A stretch of 64,000 nt of DNA from Chitinibacter tainanensis DSM 15459 (GCF_000429785.1 NZ_KE386953.1:124001-188000); one strand, 5' to 3'. Positions 1 through 10,213 are shown, numbered from the stretch's first letter. The notes: generated from the letters alone by a model not told the origin. Numbers and translations: made by a program.

Positions 1-146
1 GGCGCATCCAGTAAATCGGCGTTATCCGCCACGATGGCTGGATGGGTGCTACCTTGCGCTGCGGCCACCGGCTTTTTTTTCGCGGCCCACACACTGGGGC
101 TAAGGGCAAAAAAAGCCAGCAAAATCAGGAGTAAAACACGCTGCAT
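1..146 (-). CDS. Putative secreted/periplasmic protein, N-terminal part only
   Basis: An open frame starts with ATG at 146 and runs off the left edge of the window, so only about 48 residues are seen. It begins MQRVLLLILLAFFALSP, followed by a small-residue stretch ending SVWA, then AKKKPVAAA. This is a textbook signal peptide with a likely cleavage after VWA. The mature part starts lysine- and alanine-rich, and no domain can be named from so little. The gene diverges from uup, and the 109 bp between the two starts must hold both promoters. Too short to assign a function. Confidence 0.6.
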   Translation of the reverse strand, partial: MQRVLLLILLAFFALSPSVWAAKKKPVAAAQGSTHPAIVADNADLLDA

Positions 147-192
147 GCGGATGCCTCCATCGTCAGATTGGCCTCGATTCTAGCTTGGGCGA

Positions 193-221
193 TGTCATAG
201 TCCAAACACTGGCCGTATAAT
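193..221 (+). promoter_or_regulatory. Candidate promoter of uup
   Basis: A perfect -10 hexamer TATAAT lies at 216-221, about 35 bp upstream of the uup start. The matching -35 region (around 193-198, TGTCAT) is a poor match, so this rests mainly on the -10 and its position. Confidence 0.4.
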
Positions 222-255
222 TTGTGCTTTCGTTCAAAAAGTTAGTGTTCAAACC

Positions 256-2172
256 ATGCCCGTTTTGCTCGTAGAAAATGCCCACCTCGCCTATGGCCAC
301 TGGCCGCTGCTGGACGGTGCCAGCCTGGTGCTCGAACCGGGTGAAAGGGTTGGTTTGATTGGCCGCAATGGCGCAGGCAAGTCGTCCTTGCTAAAGGCGA
401 TTGCCGGGGTCAACAAGCTGGATGACGGCACCATCCGTCTGGTTAACGATGCCCGAATGGCCTTTGTGCCGCAGGAGCCAACGTTTAATCCAGATCACAC
501 TGTCTTTGAAGCCGTGGCCGAAGGGCTGGGAAATGTGCGGCAGCTGCTGATTGATTACCACCATGCCACCCAACATCTGGATGGCAGCCAGCAGAGCATG
601 GACGAATTAACGCGCTTGCAGCATGCGCTGGAAACGCAAGACGGCTGGCGGTTGGACTCGCTGATCAGCAATACCCTGTCGATTTTAAAACTCCCCGCCG
701 ATGTGCAGATTAAAACCCTGTCTGGCGGTTGGAAAAAACGCGTAGCCCTCGCGCAAGCCTTGGTTACCGAGCCTGATCTACTGCTACTGGACGAGCCAAC
801 CAACCATCTGGATGTGAATGCCATCGAGTGGCTGGAAACCTTACTCAAAGGCTTTGCCGGCAGCGTGTTGTTTATTACCCACGATCGCTCCTTCCTCGAC
901 AATATCAGCACCCGGATTATCGAGCTGGACCGTGGCCAGCTAGCGAGTTTTCCGGGCAACTTTAGCGCCTATGAAAATCTAAAGGCCGAAATGCTGGCCC
1001 AGGAAGACGTCGTTAATCGTAAATTCGACAAATTCCTGGCGCAGGAAGAAGTCTGGATTCGTAAAGGCGTTGAAGCCCGCCGCACCCGCAATGAAGGCCG
1101 CGTACGCCGGCTCGAGCAATTGCGCCGCGATCGCGCCGCACGACGCGAACGCGTGGGCAACGTTAGTTTTCAGCTTGATGCCGGCGAGCGCAGCGGCAAG
1201 CTGATTGCCGAGCTGGAAAACGTGAGCAAAGCCTACCCCAACCCGGACGGCAGCGAAAAAGTACTCATCAAATCGTTCACCACCCGCCTGCTGCGGGGCG
1301 ACAAGGTCGGGCTGATCGGCCCCAATGGTGCCGGTAAAACCACATTATTGAAGCTGATTTTGGGTCAGCTTGCGCCCGACACCGGCACAGTCAAACAAGG
1401 CACCAATTTGCAAGTGGCCTACTTTGACCAGTTCCGCGAACAGCTGGACGAAGAACTCTCGGTGGCCGATACCGTGGGCCAAGGCAATGATTACGTCGAG
1501 ATCGGCGGCCAGCGCAAGCATGTGATGGGCTATCTGGAAGAGTTTCTATTCCCCGCCGAGCGGGCCCGCAGCCCGGTGAAATCACTCTCGGGCGGCGAGC
1601 GCAATCGCCTTTTGCTCGCGCGGCTGTTTACCAAACCGGCCAATATCTTGGTGCTGGACGAGCCCACCAATGATCTGGACATCGATACTCTCGAATTGCT
1701 GGAAGAACTGCTTGCCAGCTACCCCGGCACCGTGTTTGTGGTCAGCCACGACCGGGCATTCTTGGATAATGTCGTCACCCAGACCATCGTCTTTGAACCC
1801 AATGGCGTGCTTTTGGAAAACGCTGGTGGTTATGCCGACTGGATGAGTGCTCGCGAGCGCATGCTGGCCCAGCAAGACGCGAAAAAGCCGGCAAGCAGTG
1901 CGCCAGCGGCCAAAACCAGCGCTGAAAAGCCACGCAATCAACGCACTAAGCTCAGCTATAACGAAACCCGCGAGCTGGAACGGCTGCCTGCCGAACTTGA
2001 GGCCTTGGAAGCCGAGCAAGCAAATTTGCAACAATCTTTGCTTGATCCCGAGCTTTATCGCAAAGAGCCGCTGAAAGCCCGCGAAATGCAAGATAGAATT
2101 GCGACTATTGAAGAGCTGGTTATGGCCAAACTGGAGCGCTGGGAAGCGCTGGAGGCGAAACAAAATCTTTAG
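256..2172 (+). CDS. uup: ABC-F family ATPase Uup
   Basis: This is a soluble duplicated ABC ATPase without membrane segments. The first ATPase half has Walker A GRNGAGKSS near residue 36, signature LSGGWKKR and Walker B LLLLDEPTNHLD. A charged linker follows, then the second half has Walker A GPNGAGKTT near 358, signature LSGGERNR and Walker B ILVLDEPTNDLD. The C-terminal part (about 540-638) is lysine- and glutamate-rich and coiled-coil-like, which is the hallmark of Uup among ABC-F proteins. The length of 638 aa matches E. coli Uup (about 635). ABC-F proteins act on ribosomes, and Uup has also been linked to transposon precise excision and branched DNA in E. coli. The gene diverges from the upstream secreted-protein gene, and the sensor kinase frame begins at or just before its stop. 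Confidence 0.93.
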   Translation: MPVLLVENAHLAYGHWPLLDGASLVLEPGERVGLIGRNGAGKSSLLKAIAGVNKLDDGTIRLVNDARMAFVPQEPTFNPDHTVFEAVAEGLGNVRQLLIDYHHATQHLDGSQQSMDELTRLQHALETQDGWRLDSLISNTLSILKLPADVQIKTLSGGWKKRVALAQALVTEPDLLLLDEPTNHLDVNAIEWLETLLKGFAGSVLFITHDRSFLDNISTRIIELDRGQLASFPGNFSAYENLKAEMLAQEDVVNRKFDKFLAQEEVWIRKGVEARRTRNEGRVRRLEQLRRDRAARRERVGNVSFQLDAGERSGKLIAELENVSKAYPNPDGSEKVLIKSFTTRLLRGDKVGLIGPNGAGKTTLLKLILGQLAPDTGTVKQGTNLQVAYFDQFREQLDEELSVADTVGQGNDYVEIGGQRKHVMGYLEEFLFPAERARSPVKSLSGGERNRLLLARLFTKPANILVLDEPTNDLDIDTLELLEELLASYPGTVFVVSHDRAFLDNVVTQTIVFEPNGVLLENAGGYADWMSARERMLAQQDAKKPASSAPAAKTSAEKPRNQRTKLSYNETRELERLPAELEALEAEQANLQQSLLDPELYRKEPLKAREMQDRIATIEELVMAKLERWEALEAKQNL

Positions 2173-5074
2173 TCTGGGCGCAATTCGGCAAGCCAGTCAC
2201 CCCAATAATCACAAAACCCGGCAGACCCTGCGTGGTCTGCGCAGCGGTTTACTGGGGTTTTATGGGGTTATGGTCTTACTGGTGCTGCTGTCGCTGGCAT
2301 GGATCACTGTTCGCGATTATCACCAGGCCTTAGCCGAAGCCCAACGCAGCGATCAATCATTGGCTCGGGCGCTGGATGAAAATGCCACCCGCGCCTTTGT
2401 GTCGGTCGAACAGGCGATGCAAAACATCGCCGAAGATCTGGATCGCCTCGGCGGCGTAACCCACGCCGACGAATACCTGATGCACCTTTCACTAAAAGAC
2501 AAGGTGCGCCTCACACCGCAGATTCGCGGCATTATCACGATTGGCCCAGATGGCGTCATTCATAGCCACGGGCTGGAATACCCGGCGCGGCACATCAATC
2601 TCAGTGATCGGGCGTATTTCCACTACCACAGTCAAACCAATAGCACCGCCCCATTTATCAGCGAACCCATCCTGTCGCGTACCGATGGCAAATGGCTTAT
2701 CGCCCTTACCCGCCGTATTAACACCCCGCAGGGCGAATTTGGCGGCGTATTGCTCTCGGGGATGGAACCCACCTATTTCCTGCGCTTTTACGAATCTCTC
2801 GATCTCGCCCCGGGCGTGACCATCAACCTGCTGCGCAGCGATGGCGTGGTGTTGGTGAACTATCCCTACGATGAAAGCCGCCTTGCGACCAATGTGCGCC
2901 AAAATGACACGCTCCTGTTCGAGCAGATGCGCTTGCGTCGGCATAGCTCCGAGCGCGTCCAGTTTGCCAATGGCCGCGAGCAGCTACTGACCTTTAATGT
3001 GAATCAGGCCGGTCTGCCGCTGATTATCACGGTAAGCCATGATCTAGACGTGATTCTGGCCCCATTCAAAGAACAAACCATCACCCGCATACTGGTGGCG
3101 ATGGGGCTGATGGCCGTGGTGTCGCTGCTCTTGTATATCCTGCTACGGCAGATCCGCCACCTCGAACAAGTTGAGGGCCGGCTGTTTCTCACCCAGCACA
3201 CGGTCGATGAATCGCCCGATCTCACGCTCTGGTGCGATCAAAGCGGGCTTATCCGCTATGCCAATAAAAGCATGGCCAGCCATTCGGGCTATAGCCGCCA
3301 AGAGCTCAATCATCAGCATTTTGTCGATCTCTTTACCGAGCTAACCGACCTGAATTGGCTGGATTACTGGCATGCGCTGCAGGAACAAAAGCAGCTCACG
3401 GTCGATACGCCACTGCAAACCAGCAATGGCGACAAACTGGCGATGGAGCTCACCCTCTCGCTGATCAAATATCAGCGTGAAGCCTACATCTGCTGCACGG
3501 CCCGCGATATTTCCGAGCGCCGGCAAGCCGAGCAGGAATTACGTCAGCACCGCGATCAGTTGCATGAAATGGTGCAAGAGCGCACGGCCGAGATCCGCAC
3601 GGTGCTCGATGCCAGCCCGCTGGCGATTATGCTGACGATGAATGGCGTAGTGCGGCTCGTAAACCCGGCCTTTGAGCTGCTGTTTGGTTACGCCAGCAGC
3701 GATATTATCGGCACCGAAACTGGCCAACTCTTTAGCTCAGCCGACAAATACGACGAACTGCGCCAGCGCATCTGGTCACGCATAGCCACCGGCGGCGTGT
3801 TCCGGGGTGAAACCGAGCTGTACCGGCGCGATCACTCGCCATTCTGGGCCATGATCTATGCCAAAGCGCTGGTAGCGGGCGATATGAGCAAGGGCATGAT
3901 TGCGGTGATTGAAGACATCACCTCGCAACGGATTGCCGCCCAGTCGCTGCGCCAATCCGAGCGTCTGAACCGGACAATTATTGACCAGACCGCGGATGGC
4001 TTCTTGCTGATTGATGCCGACCATCGCATCCGCGAGGTGAATCAGTCATTCACCCGCCTGCTGGGATATCAGCGCGAAGCGCTGATCGGGCTGAATCCGA
4101 AATCGATCTGGGGCGATACCTGTACCCAGTTCTTCCCGGACGACCTGATGGATCTTGCCTTGCAGGAACATACCACCAAGGATATCGAATTACTCGATCA
4201 GCATCACAAGATCCGCCCCTTCCTGATCAACAGCGGTGTGGTCTTGGATGAGCAGGAAAACATCGAATACGCCTACGCCTTCTTTACCGATATTGCACAG
4301 CTGAAAGAAATCGAGCGCCGGCTGGTCGATGCCAAAGAAGCGGCCGAAAACGCCAACTTGGCGAAATCGTCCTTCCTCGCCAATATGAGCCACGAGCTGC
4401 GCACACCGATGCATGCGATCTTGTCCTTCTCCGAAATGGGGCTGGCCAAAACCGGCAAACTCGATGGGCCGGAAACCAATCACCTAAACCGCTATTACGA
4501 GCGCATCAATGCCTCGGGCAAGCGGCTGCTGTTGCTGCTGAATGATCTGCTTGATATGTCGCGGCTGGAAGCCAACAAGATGAGCTACGACAAAGGCCAG
4601 CACAGCCTGCAGGTGATCACTCGCCAAGCTATTGCCGAAATGGGCTCGCTCATTGCCGGCAAACAGCTGCAGATCGACTTCCAGGAAGGCGAGCAAGAGC
4701 TGATTACCGTGTTTGATAAAGCGCGGATCACGCAGGTGATCGTGAATCTGCTCTCCAATGCGATCAAATTCAGCGCCAACCACAGCCGGATCGAAATTCA
4801 GACCCTACCGGTCGCCTTGCTCGACGATGGCAGCCCGGCCATCGGGCTGGAAGTGCGCGATCATGGCCCCGGAATTCCAGATAACGAACTGGAAACCATC
4901 TTCGATAAATTTATCCAGAGTAGCCGCGTGCGCCTCGGTGGCGGCACCGGCCTCGGGCTAGCGATCAGTCGGCAGATCATGCTTGATCACGGCGGCCATA
5001 TTGCCGCCCGTAATCACCTGCAAGGCGGTGCGGTGTTTACCATCTTGCTGCCGATCACCCTGCCGACCGCCTAA
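2099..5074 (+). CDS. Membrane sensor histidine kinase with a periplasmic sensor and three PAS domains
   Basis: Reading from the 5-prime-most possible start (TTG at 2099), a transmembrane helix lies near residues 52-72, a periplasmic Cache-like sensor at about 73-325 and a second helix at about 327-349. Three PAS-like domains follow (from about 364, 501 and 627). Then come a canonical HisKA domain with H-box SHELRTPMHA near 765 and an HATPase domain with N-box NLLSNAIKFS, DHGPGIPD and GGGTGLGL. No receiver domain is present, so a separate response regulator is expected, and none is adjacent. The start is unclear. The only early ATG (2270) would cut into the first helix and remove its positively charged cytoplasmic tail (RQTLRGLRSG). 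The real start is therefore probably a non-ATG codon between 2099 and about 2180, overlapping or touching the uup stop. The ligand is unknown. Confidence 0.85.
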   Translation: MRLLKSWLWPNWSAGKRWRRNKIFSLGAIRQASHPNNHKTRQTLRGLRSGLLGFYGVMVLLVLLSLAWITVRDYHQALAEAQRSDQSLARALDENATRAFVSVEQAMQNIAEDLDRLGGVTHADEYLMHLSLKDKVRLTPQIRGIITIGPDGVIHSHGLEYPARHINLSDRAYFHYHSQTNSTAPFISEPILSRTDGKWLIALTRRINTPQGEFGGVLLSGMEPTYFLRFYESLDLAPGVTINLLRSDGVVLVNYPYDESRLATNVRQNDTLLFEQMRLRRHSSERVQFANGREQLLTFNVNQAGLPLIITVSHDLDVILAPFKEQTITRILVAMGLMAVVSLLLYILLRQIRHLEQVEGRLFLTQHTVDESPDLTLWCDQSGLIRYANKSMASHSGYSRQELNHQHFVDLFTELTDLNWLDYWHALQEQKQLTVDTPLQTSNGDKLAMELTLSLIKYQREAYICCTARDISERRQAEQELRQHRDQLHEMVQERTAEIRTVLDASPLAIMLTMNGVVRLVNPAFELLFGYASSDIIGTETGQLFSSADKYDELRQRIWSRIATGGVFRGETELYRRDHSPFWAMIYAKALVAGDMSKGMIAVIEDITSQRIAAQSLRQSERLNRTIIDQTADGFLLIDADHRIREVNQSFTRLLGYQREALIGLNPKSIWGDTCTQFFPDDLMDLALQEHTTKDIELLDQHHKIRPFLINSGVVLDEQENIEYAYAFFTDIAQLKEIERRLVDAKEAAENANLAKSSFLANMSHELRTPMHAILSFSEMGLAKTGKLDGPETNHLNRYYERINASGKRLLLLLNDLLDMSRLEANKMSYDKGQHSLQVITRQAIAEMGSLIAGKQLQIDFQEGEQELITVFDKARITQVIVNLLSNAIKFSANHSRIEIQTLPVALLDDGSPAIGLEVRDHGPGIPDNELETIFDKFIQSSRVRLGGGTGLGLAISRQIMLDHGGHIAARNHLQGGAVFTILLPITLPTA

Positions 5075-5082
5075 GCGCCCTA

Positions 5083-5120
5083 CCCGCCAACGCCGCTTGC
5101 GCGTACAATGGCGGGTTTTT
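5083..5120 (+). terminator. Rho-independent terminator after the sensor kinase
   Basis: CCCGCCA at 5083-5089 pairs with TGGCGGG at 5109-5115, with an inner ACGC/GCGT stem, followed by five T. It overlaps the first possible prfC start at 5108, which argues against that start. Confidence 0.7.
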
Positions 5121-5140
5121 CTGCCGTCCCTCTTTTGACT

Positions 5141-6730
5141 ATGCCGGATATTCGCAGCGAAGTGGCGCGTCGTCGTACGTTTGCCATTATTTCCCACCCG
5201 GATGCGGGTAAAACCACCTTGACCGAAAAACTGCTGTATTTTTCGGGCACGATTCAGGCCGCCGGTACCGTCAAAGGCAAAAAAGGCGGCAAGTTCGCCA
5301 CCTCCGACTGGATGGAAATAGAGAAACAGCGCGGCATTTCCGTGGCCTCTTCGGTCATGCAGTTCGATTACCGCGAGCACGTAGTCAATCTCCTAGACAC
5401 CCCGGGTCACCAGGATTTCTCGGAAGATACCTATCGCGTACTCACCGCCGTGGATTCGGCGCTGATGGTGATTGATGCCGCCAAGGGTGTGGAAGCGCAA
5501 ACGATCAAACTTTTGAACGTCTGCCGCATGCGCCATACGCCGATTATCACCTTCATGAATAAGTACGACCGTGAAGTGCGGGATAATCTAGAGCTACTGG
5601 ACGAAGTAGAAAGCGTATTGGGCATTCGTTGCGCGCCCATCACCTGGCCGATCGGGATGGGCAAAACCTTCCGCGGCGTATACAGCATTTTGTCGGATGA
5701 AATTATCCTCTTCACCCCCGGTCAAGGCCCGCTGGATGAAGTGGAAATCATCAAAGGCATTGATAACCCACGCCTGGATGAGCTATTCCCACTCGAAATC
5801 GACCAAACCCGTATGGAGCTTGAGCTCGTGCGCGGTGCATCGCACCCGTTCGATCTGGAGGAATTCCTCGCCGGTACACTCACGCCGGTGTTCTTTGGCT
5901 CTGCCATTAATAACTTCGGTATTCGCGAGATTTTGAATGCGCTGGTCGATTGGGCCCCGCAACCGAGCGAATCGGAAACCATGCAGCGCGACGTGGCGCC
6001 TACCGAAGAAAAATTCTCGGCCTTTGTATTCAAAATTCAGGCCAATATGGACCCGAAACACCGCGACCGGATTGCGTTCTTGCGCGTGTGCTCGGGCGAA
6101 TTTACCCGCGGGATGAAATTCAAACACTTGCGCCTCAACCGTGAAATCGCCGCCAACTCGGTGGTGACATTCATGGCGCAAGGCCGTGAGCAAGTCGAAG
6201 AAGCCTACGCCGGCGACATTATTGGCCTGCCTAATCACGGCAATATCCAGATTGGCGATTCATTCTCGGAAGGCGAACTGCTGACCTTCACCGGTATTCC
6301 GTTCTTCGCACCAGAAATGTTCCGAGTGGTGCGGATCAAAAACCCGCTGAAAATCAAACAGCTACAAAAAGGCTTGCAACAGCTGGGCGAAGAAGGCGCG
6401 GTACAGGTATTCAAGCCGCTCAACGGCGGCGATTTGATCCTGGGCGCGGTGGGTGTACTGCAGTTTGAAGTGGTTGCATCCCGCCTATTGAACGAATACG
6501 GCGTGGAAGCGATTTTTGAATCGTCGCCCATCTACACCGCTCGTTGGGTGAGCTGTGAAGACGCGAAAAAACTCGCCGACTTCGAGAAAAATCTGGTGAA
6601 CAATCTGGCCCGCGATGCCGCCGATAGCCTGGCTTATCTGGCGACCAGCCGCGTGAATCTGGATCTGACCATGGAACGCTGGCCTGAGCTGAAATTCCAC
6701 GCCACGCGTGAGCATGCGGTGAAGCTGTAA
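5141..6730 (+). CDS. prfC: Peptide chain release factor 3 (RF3)
   Basis: This translational GTPase recycles RF1/RF2 from the ribosome after termination. Motifs seen are the G1 P-loop HPDAGKTT near residue 19, the G2/G3 region with DTPGHQDF and the G4 motif NKYD. The rest continues through the RF3-specific domains to an end rich in charged residues (REHAVKL). With the ATG at 5141 the protein is 529 aa, exactly the E. coli RF3 length. A further in-frame ATG at 5108 would add 11 residues, but it lies inside the preceding terminator hairpin, so 5141 is preferred. The gene is followed by a strong terminator shared with the convergent dadA. Confidence 0.96.
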   Translation: MPDIRSEVARRRTFAIISHPDAGKTTLTEKLLYFSGTIQAAGTVKGKKGGKFATSDWMEIEKQRGISVASSVMQFDYREHVVNLLDTPGHQDFSEDTYRVLTAVDSALMVIDAAKGVEAQTIKLLNVCRMRHTPIITFMNKYDREVRDNLELLDEVESVLGIRCAPITWPIGMGKTFRGVYSILSDEIILFTPGQGPLDEVEIIKGIDNPRLDELFPLEIDQTRMELELVRGASHPFDLEEFLAGTLTPVFFGSAINNFGIREILNALVDWAPQPSESETMQRDVAPTEEKFSAFVFKIQANMDPKHRDRIAFLRVCSGEFTRGMKFKHLRLNREIAANSVVTFMAQGREQVEEAYAGDIIGLPNHGNIQIGDSFSEGELLTFTGIPFFAPEMFRVVRIKNPLKIKQLQKGLQQLGEEGAVQVFKPLNGGDLILGAVGVLQFEVVASRLLNEYGVEAIFESSPIYTARWVSCEDAKKLADFEKNLVNNLARDAADSLAYLATSRVNLDLTMERWPELKFHATREHAVKL

Positions 6731-6759
6731 CACATCGCAGCGAGCGCCCGCACCCAGTC

Positions 6760-6817
6760 AAAGGGGTATTGCCCGCCATGCTTTTTAATACAAGCCTTGG
6801 CGAGCAATACCCCTTTT
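6760..6817. terminator. Bidirectional terminator between prfC and dadA
   Basis: AAAGGGGTATTGC at 6760-6772 is the exact reverse complement of 6804-6816. The stem continues inward as CGCCA/TGGCG after one mismatch. It has a T run on one side and an A run on the other, so it can stop both convergent genes. Confidence 0.85.
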
Positions 6818-6838
6818 GTTATTTCAAGCGCACCCCGC

Positions 6839-8098
6839 TCAAATCCCCCGCAGGAAGGGATAATCCACCTCAGGCACTCGCCCAGCGATCAAATCGCTAA
6901 TCGCCTTGGCCGAGCCGCAACATTCCGTCCAGCCCAGCGTGCCGTGGCCGGTATTGAGCCACAAACTTGGATAACGGGTTTGGCCGATATAGGGCAGATT
7001 GCCCGGCGTCGCCGGCCGCAACCCCGTCCAGAATTCGGCGCGTGCGTAATCCATGCCCTCAGGGAAAATCTGGCTGGTTCGCTCAATCAGTGCCTTGCAG
7101 CGAATCGGATTAAGCTCCAGATTGTAGCCATTAAATTCGGCCGTACCGGCCACACGCAAATGGTCGCCCAGCCTTGAGAACACCAGCTTGTAGCCATCAT
7201 CGGTCAGGCTCACAGTCGGCGCCTGGCTCGGATCAAGCACCGGGATCGTCGCCGAATAGCCCTTGGCAGGGTAAATATCCAGCGTAATCCCCAGCGGCGC
7301 CAAATGCAGCGGGCTGTAGCTACCGAGACAAACCACGATTTGATCCGCATTCAGCCGCTCGACGCCCTGTTCGGCGCTGCGTACCCGTACGGTTTGCACA
7401 TCGTCGCCGATTTTCTCTAGCGCCTCGATGGCGCAGTCGTAGCGAAACTCTACGCCCAGCTCGTTACAGCGCGCCGCCAGCTCATTGGTAAACAGCCGTG
7501 CATCGCCTGATTCATCGCTTGGGGTATACGTGCCACCAACAATCGGATGGCGCGACTTGGCCAGCGCTGGCTCAATTGCCAAACACTCGGCGGCAGTTTT
7601 CACCTGCCGGTCTAGCCCTACTTCGCGCATCAGCGCCGCCGCCGGAATCGCTGCCGCGTATTCGGCCGGATCGGTGTAGTAATGCAAAATCCCTTCGGTG
7701 CGCTGCTTGTATTCCACCCCGGTTTGCGCCCGCAGGCTTTGCAAGGTATCGCGGCTATACAGGCCCAAGCGGACGAGATTTTGCAGATTGAATTTGGCTT
7801 TTTCGCGCGTGCACTGCTGCAAAAAACGCAGGCCCCAGCGCCATTGATTCCAATCCAGCTTGAGGCGGAACAACAGCGGCGCGTCTTCCTCGCCCAGCCA
7901 TTGCAAGGTTTTCCACGGCGCTTTCGGATTGGCCCATGGCTCGGCGTGGCACACCGAGATTTGCCCGCCATTGGCATAGCTGGTTTCGCGCGCGGGCTCT
8001 TGCGCCCGCTCGATCACGGTGACCTGATGGCCATCCCGCGCCAGAAACCAGGCGGTGGTCACACCGATGACCCCGGCACCCAAAACAATCACTTTCAT
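6839..8098 (-). CDS. dadA: D-amino acid dehydrogenase, small subunit-type flavoprotein
   Basis: This FAD-dependent oxidoreductase of the DAO family deaminates D-amino acids (typically D-alanine) to keto acids and passes electrons to the respiratory chain at the inner membrane. The N-terminus has the dinucleotide-binding motif VLGAGVIGVTTAW followed by an acidic residue in VIERAQEPARETS and the DadA-type YANGGQIS. The C-terminal part has FWTGLRPATPGNLPYIG and NTGHGTLGWT, typical of the family. The 419-aa length is close to the usual 430. The gene stands alone, without the racemase dadX that is often adjacent. It converges on prfC across a shared terminator. Confidence 0.92.
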   Translation of the reverse strand: MKVIVLGAGVIGVTTAWFLARDGHQVTVIERAQEPARETSYANGGQISVCHAEPWANPKAPWKTLQWLGEEDAPLLFRLKLDWNQWRWGLRFLQQCTREKAKFNLQNLVRLGLYSRDTLQSLRAQTGVEYKQRTEGILHYYTDPAEYAAAIPAAALMREVGLDRQVKTAAECLAIEPALAKSRHPIVGGTYTPSDESGDARLFTNELAARCNELGVEFRYDCAIEALEKIGDDVQTVRVRSAEQGVERLNADQIVVCLGSYSPLHLAPLGITLDIYPAKGYSATIPVLDPSQAPTVSLTDDGYKLVFSRLGDHLRVAGTAEFNGYNLELNPIRCKALIERTSQIFPEGMDYARAEFWTGLRPATPGNLPYIGQTRYPSLWLNTGHGTLGWTECCGSAKAISDLIAGRVPEVDYPFLRGI

Positions 8099-8328
8099 GG
8101 CGAGCCCCTGTTATGGTTTGTTTGCCCGCTATTATGCCGTGCGCGTGCAGTGATCCCCAGCGGATTTTCGGCGCAAGCTGCTACAAATCAAATCCCATGC
8201 GGGCAAGGCCCCAGATGGCGCGGCTGTGCAGATCAAGTTTGCGCCAGAACAAGACATGGTCTGAATAAATAAACTCGATTAGACTGCAAGGTATCTCTGT
8301 TAAGACCGTATGAATCGAGCATTCCGGC

Positions 8329-10182
8329 ATGAATCTGTCTCTGCGTCCGGCGGTTATTCTGGCAATTTTGCTTGGGTTGTTGCTGCCCGCAACGCTCAAT
8401 GGCTACCTGAGCATCCGCACCGAACTGCAACAAGCCGAAAACTATATGCAGCAAGACCACGAGCGGCTGGTGGATATTCTGGTGCTGGGCATGCAGGAGC
8501 CACTATGGAATCTGGCCCCCGAATCGGGCAAACCGCTGCTCGAATCGGTGATGAGTGATCAGCGCGTGGTGCGCATCGTGGTCAACGATGCCTCGCTGGG
8601 GATTTTTCTAAGTAGTGACAAACCCGAGCGCCGCAAAGGCCAGCTCTCGTCGCTCTCGCATCTGGTGAGCAAGCAAGGCAATGTGATCGGCAATGTCACG
8701 CTGGAGCTGGATGACGGTCTTGCCACCGAAAATATCCGCAACAAGCTGCGTCAGTATCTGGTGGCGGTGGTGCTACAGGTGGTGTTTAGCCTGGGCCTGA
8801 TTCTCTTTTTGCTCAATTCCCGCGTCTTGCGCCCCTTGCAGCGGCTGACCAAACAGGCCGGCCAGCTGGCCAGCCACCAGCTTGATCAGCCGTTTTTATG
8901 GCAGCGCGAAGATGAAATCGGCCAGCTGGGTAGCGCGCTGGAGCGCAACCGCCTGGCACTGAAAGACATGATTGGCGCACTCGAACAAAAAAACCTGCAG
9001 CTCGAAGCCGATTTGATGAGCCGCCGGCAGATCGAATCCGCCCTGCGGGTGAGTGAAGATCGCATGCGCCGGCTGGTGGAATCCACCCGCCTGATCCCTT
9101 GGGATGCGCGCCCGGAAGAATGGCGCTTTACCTATGTAGGCCCGCAGGCCGAGCAATTACTGGGCTATCCGTTGTCGGAATGGTATAGCGAAGGCTTTTT
9201 AACCAGCTATCTGCACCCGGATGACCGGCATTTTGCCTATCCATTGTTTGCCGATGTGCATGAACCGGGGCAGATTTATGAATTTGAATGCCGGCTGCTG
9301 GCGGCCAGCGGCAAAGAAGTCTGGGTACAAATCAGCGCCAGCTGCGATCTAGACCCCAACGGCCTGCCGCATTTGCAGGGTTTTCTGTTTGATATTTCCA
9401 GCCGCCGCGCCAATGAAATTCAGCTGGAAAACTATCGCAATCACCTCGAAGAAGTGGTGGAAGAGCGCAGTCGTGAGCTTGCCACCACCAAGCATGAGCT
9501 GGAAATTCTGATCAATATTCTCACGCAGGATTTACGCACTCCGCTGCGCACGGTGGAAGGCTTTAATCAAGTCTTGCTGGAAGACTACCAAGATCAGCTC
9601 GATAACAATGCACGCAATTATCTGCAGCGGATACGCAGCAGCATCAGCAGCATGAGCAGCCGGATTGATGATTTGCTGATGCTGCAGCAATTCCTCGCCA
9701 CCGAGATTCGCCCGCAAGAAATTAACCTGAGCTTAATGGCGCAAGACATCATGGATGAAATCACCATGCTGCAGCCAGATCGGGCTAAAGACATCAATAT
9801 CAGCGAGGCCCTGAGCGCCGAAGCCGATCCCAAACTGATCCGCATCGCGCTCTACAATCTGCTGGAAAACGCGTGGAAATTCTCCCAGCATTGCGATGTC
9901 ATTAAAATCACCTTCAGCCAGACCTTGGTCAATGGCCAGCGGGTGTTTTATGTGGCCGATGAAGGCGTCGGCTTTAATATGGCGCAGGCCAAGCAGCTCT
10001 TTACCCCGTTCTACCGCCTGCACTCGCAAAGCCAATACAGCGGCAACGGCATTGGCCTAACCGCCACCCAGCGGATTATCAGCCGTCATGGCGGGCGCAT
10101 CTGGGCCAAATCCACCCCGAACGAAGGCACGATTTTCTACTTCACCTTGCCAAGTAGCCCCGAGATCTCGCTCAATTTCTAA
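8329..10182 (+). CDS. Histidine-kinase-like membrane protein lacking the phosphoacceptor histidine
   Basis: The domain order is transmembrane helix (about 5-25), short periplasmic sensor (26-140), second helix (143-165), HAMP (164-217), PAS (246-360), a phytochrome-kinase-type dimerisation helix pair (385-460) and HATPase (500-615). The ATPase part looks intact: N-box NLLENAWKFS, G1 DEGVGFN and G2 GNGIGL. In the H-box, however, the expected SHDLRTPLR reads TQDLRTPLR, with CAG (Gln400) at 9526-9528 where the autophosphorylated histidine should be. The protein therefore cannot use the normal His-Asp relay as written. It may be a pseudokinase that modulates a partner, or a decayed gene that is otherwise fully open. 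No response regulator is adjacent. Confidence 0.85.
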   Translation: MNLSLRPAVILAILLGLLLPATLNGYLSIRTELQQAENYMQQDHERLVDILVLGMQEPLWNLAPESGKPLLESVMSDQRVVRIVVNDASLGIFLSSDKPERRKGQLSSLSHLVSKQGNVIGNVTLELDDGLATENIRNKLRQYLVAVVLQVVFSLGLILFLLNSRVLRPLQRLTKQAGQLASHQLDQPFLWQREDEIGQLGSALERNRLALKDMIGALEQKNLQLEADLMSRRQIESALRVSEDRMRRLVESTRLIPWDARPEEWRFTYVGPQAEQLLGYPLSEWYSEGFLTSYLHPDDRHFAYPLFADVHEPGQIYEFECRLLAASGKEVWVQISASCDLDPNGLPHLQGFLFDISSRRANEIQLENYRNHLEEVVEERSRELATTKHELEILINILTQDLRTPLRTVEGFNQVLLEDYQDQLDNNARNYLQRIRSSISSMSSRIDDLLMLQQFLATEIRPQEINLSLMAQDIMDEITMLQPDRAKDINISEALSAEADPKLIRIALYNLLENAWKFSQHCDVIKITFSQTLVNGQRVFYVADEGVGFNMAQAKQLFTPFYRLHSQSQYSGNGIGLTATQRIISRHGGRIWAKSTPNEGTIFYFTLPSSPEISLNF

Positions 10183-10213
10183 TTTGCTGCACGCAACAAT
10201 TTTGCGCCAGCTA

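Noticed and set aside
5108-5140. Upstream ATG for prfC
   Set aside because: It falls within the terminator hairpin of the previous gene; the start at 5141 gives the standard RF3 length.
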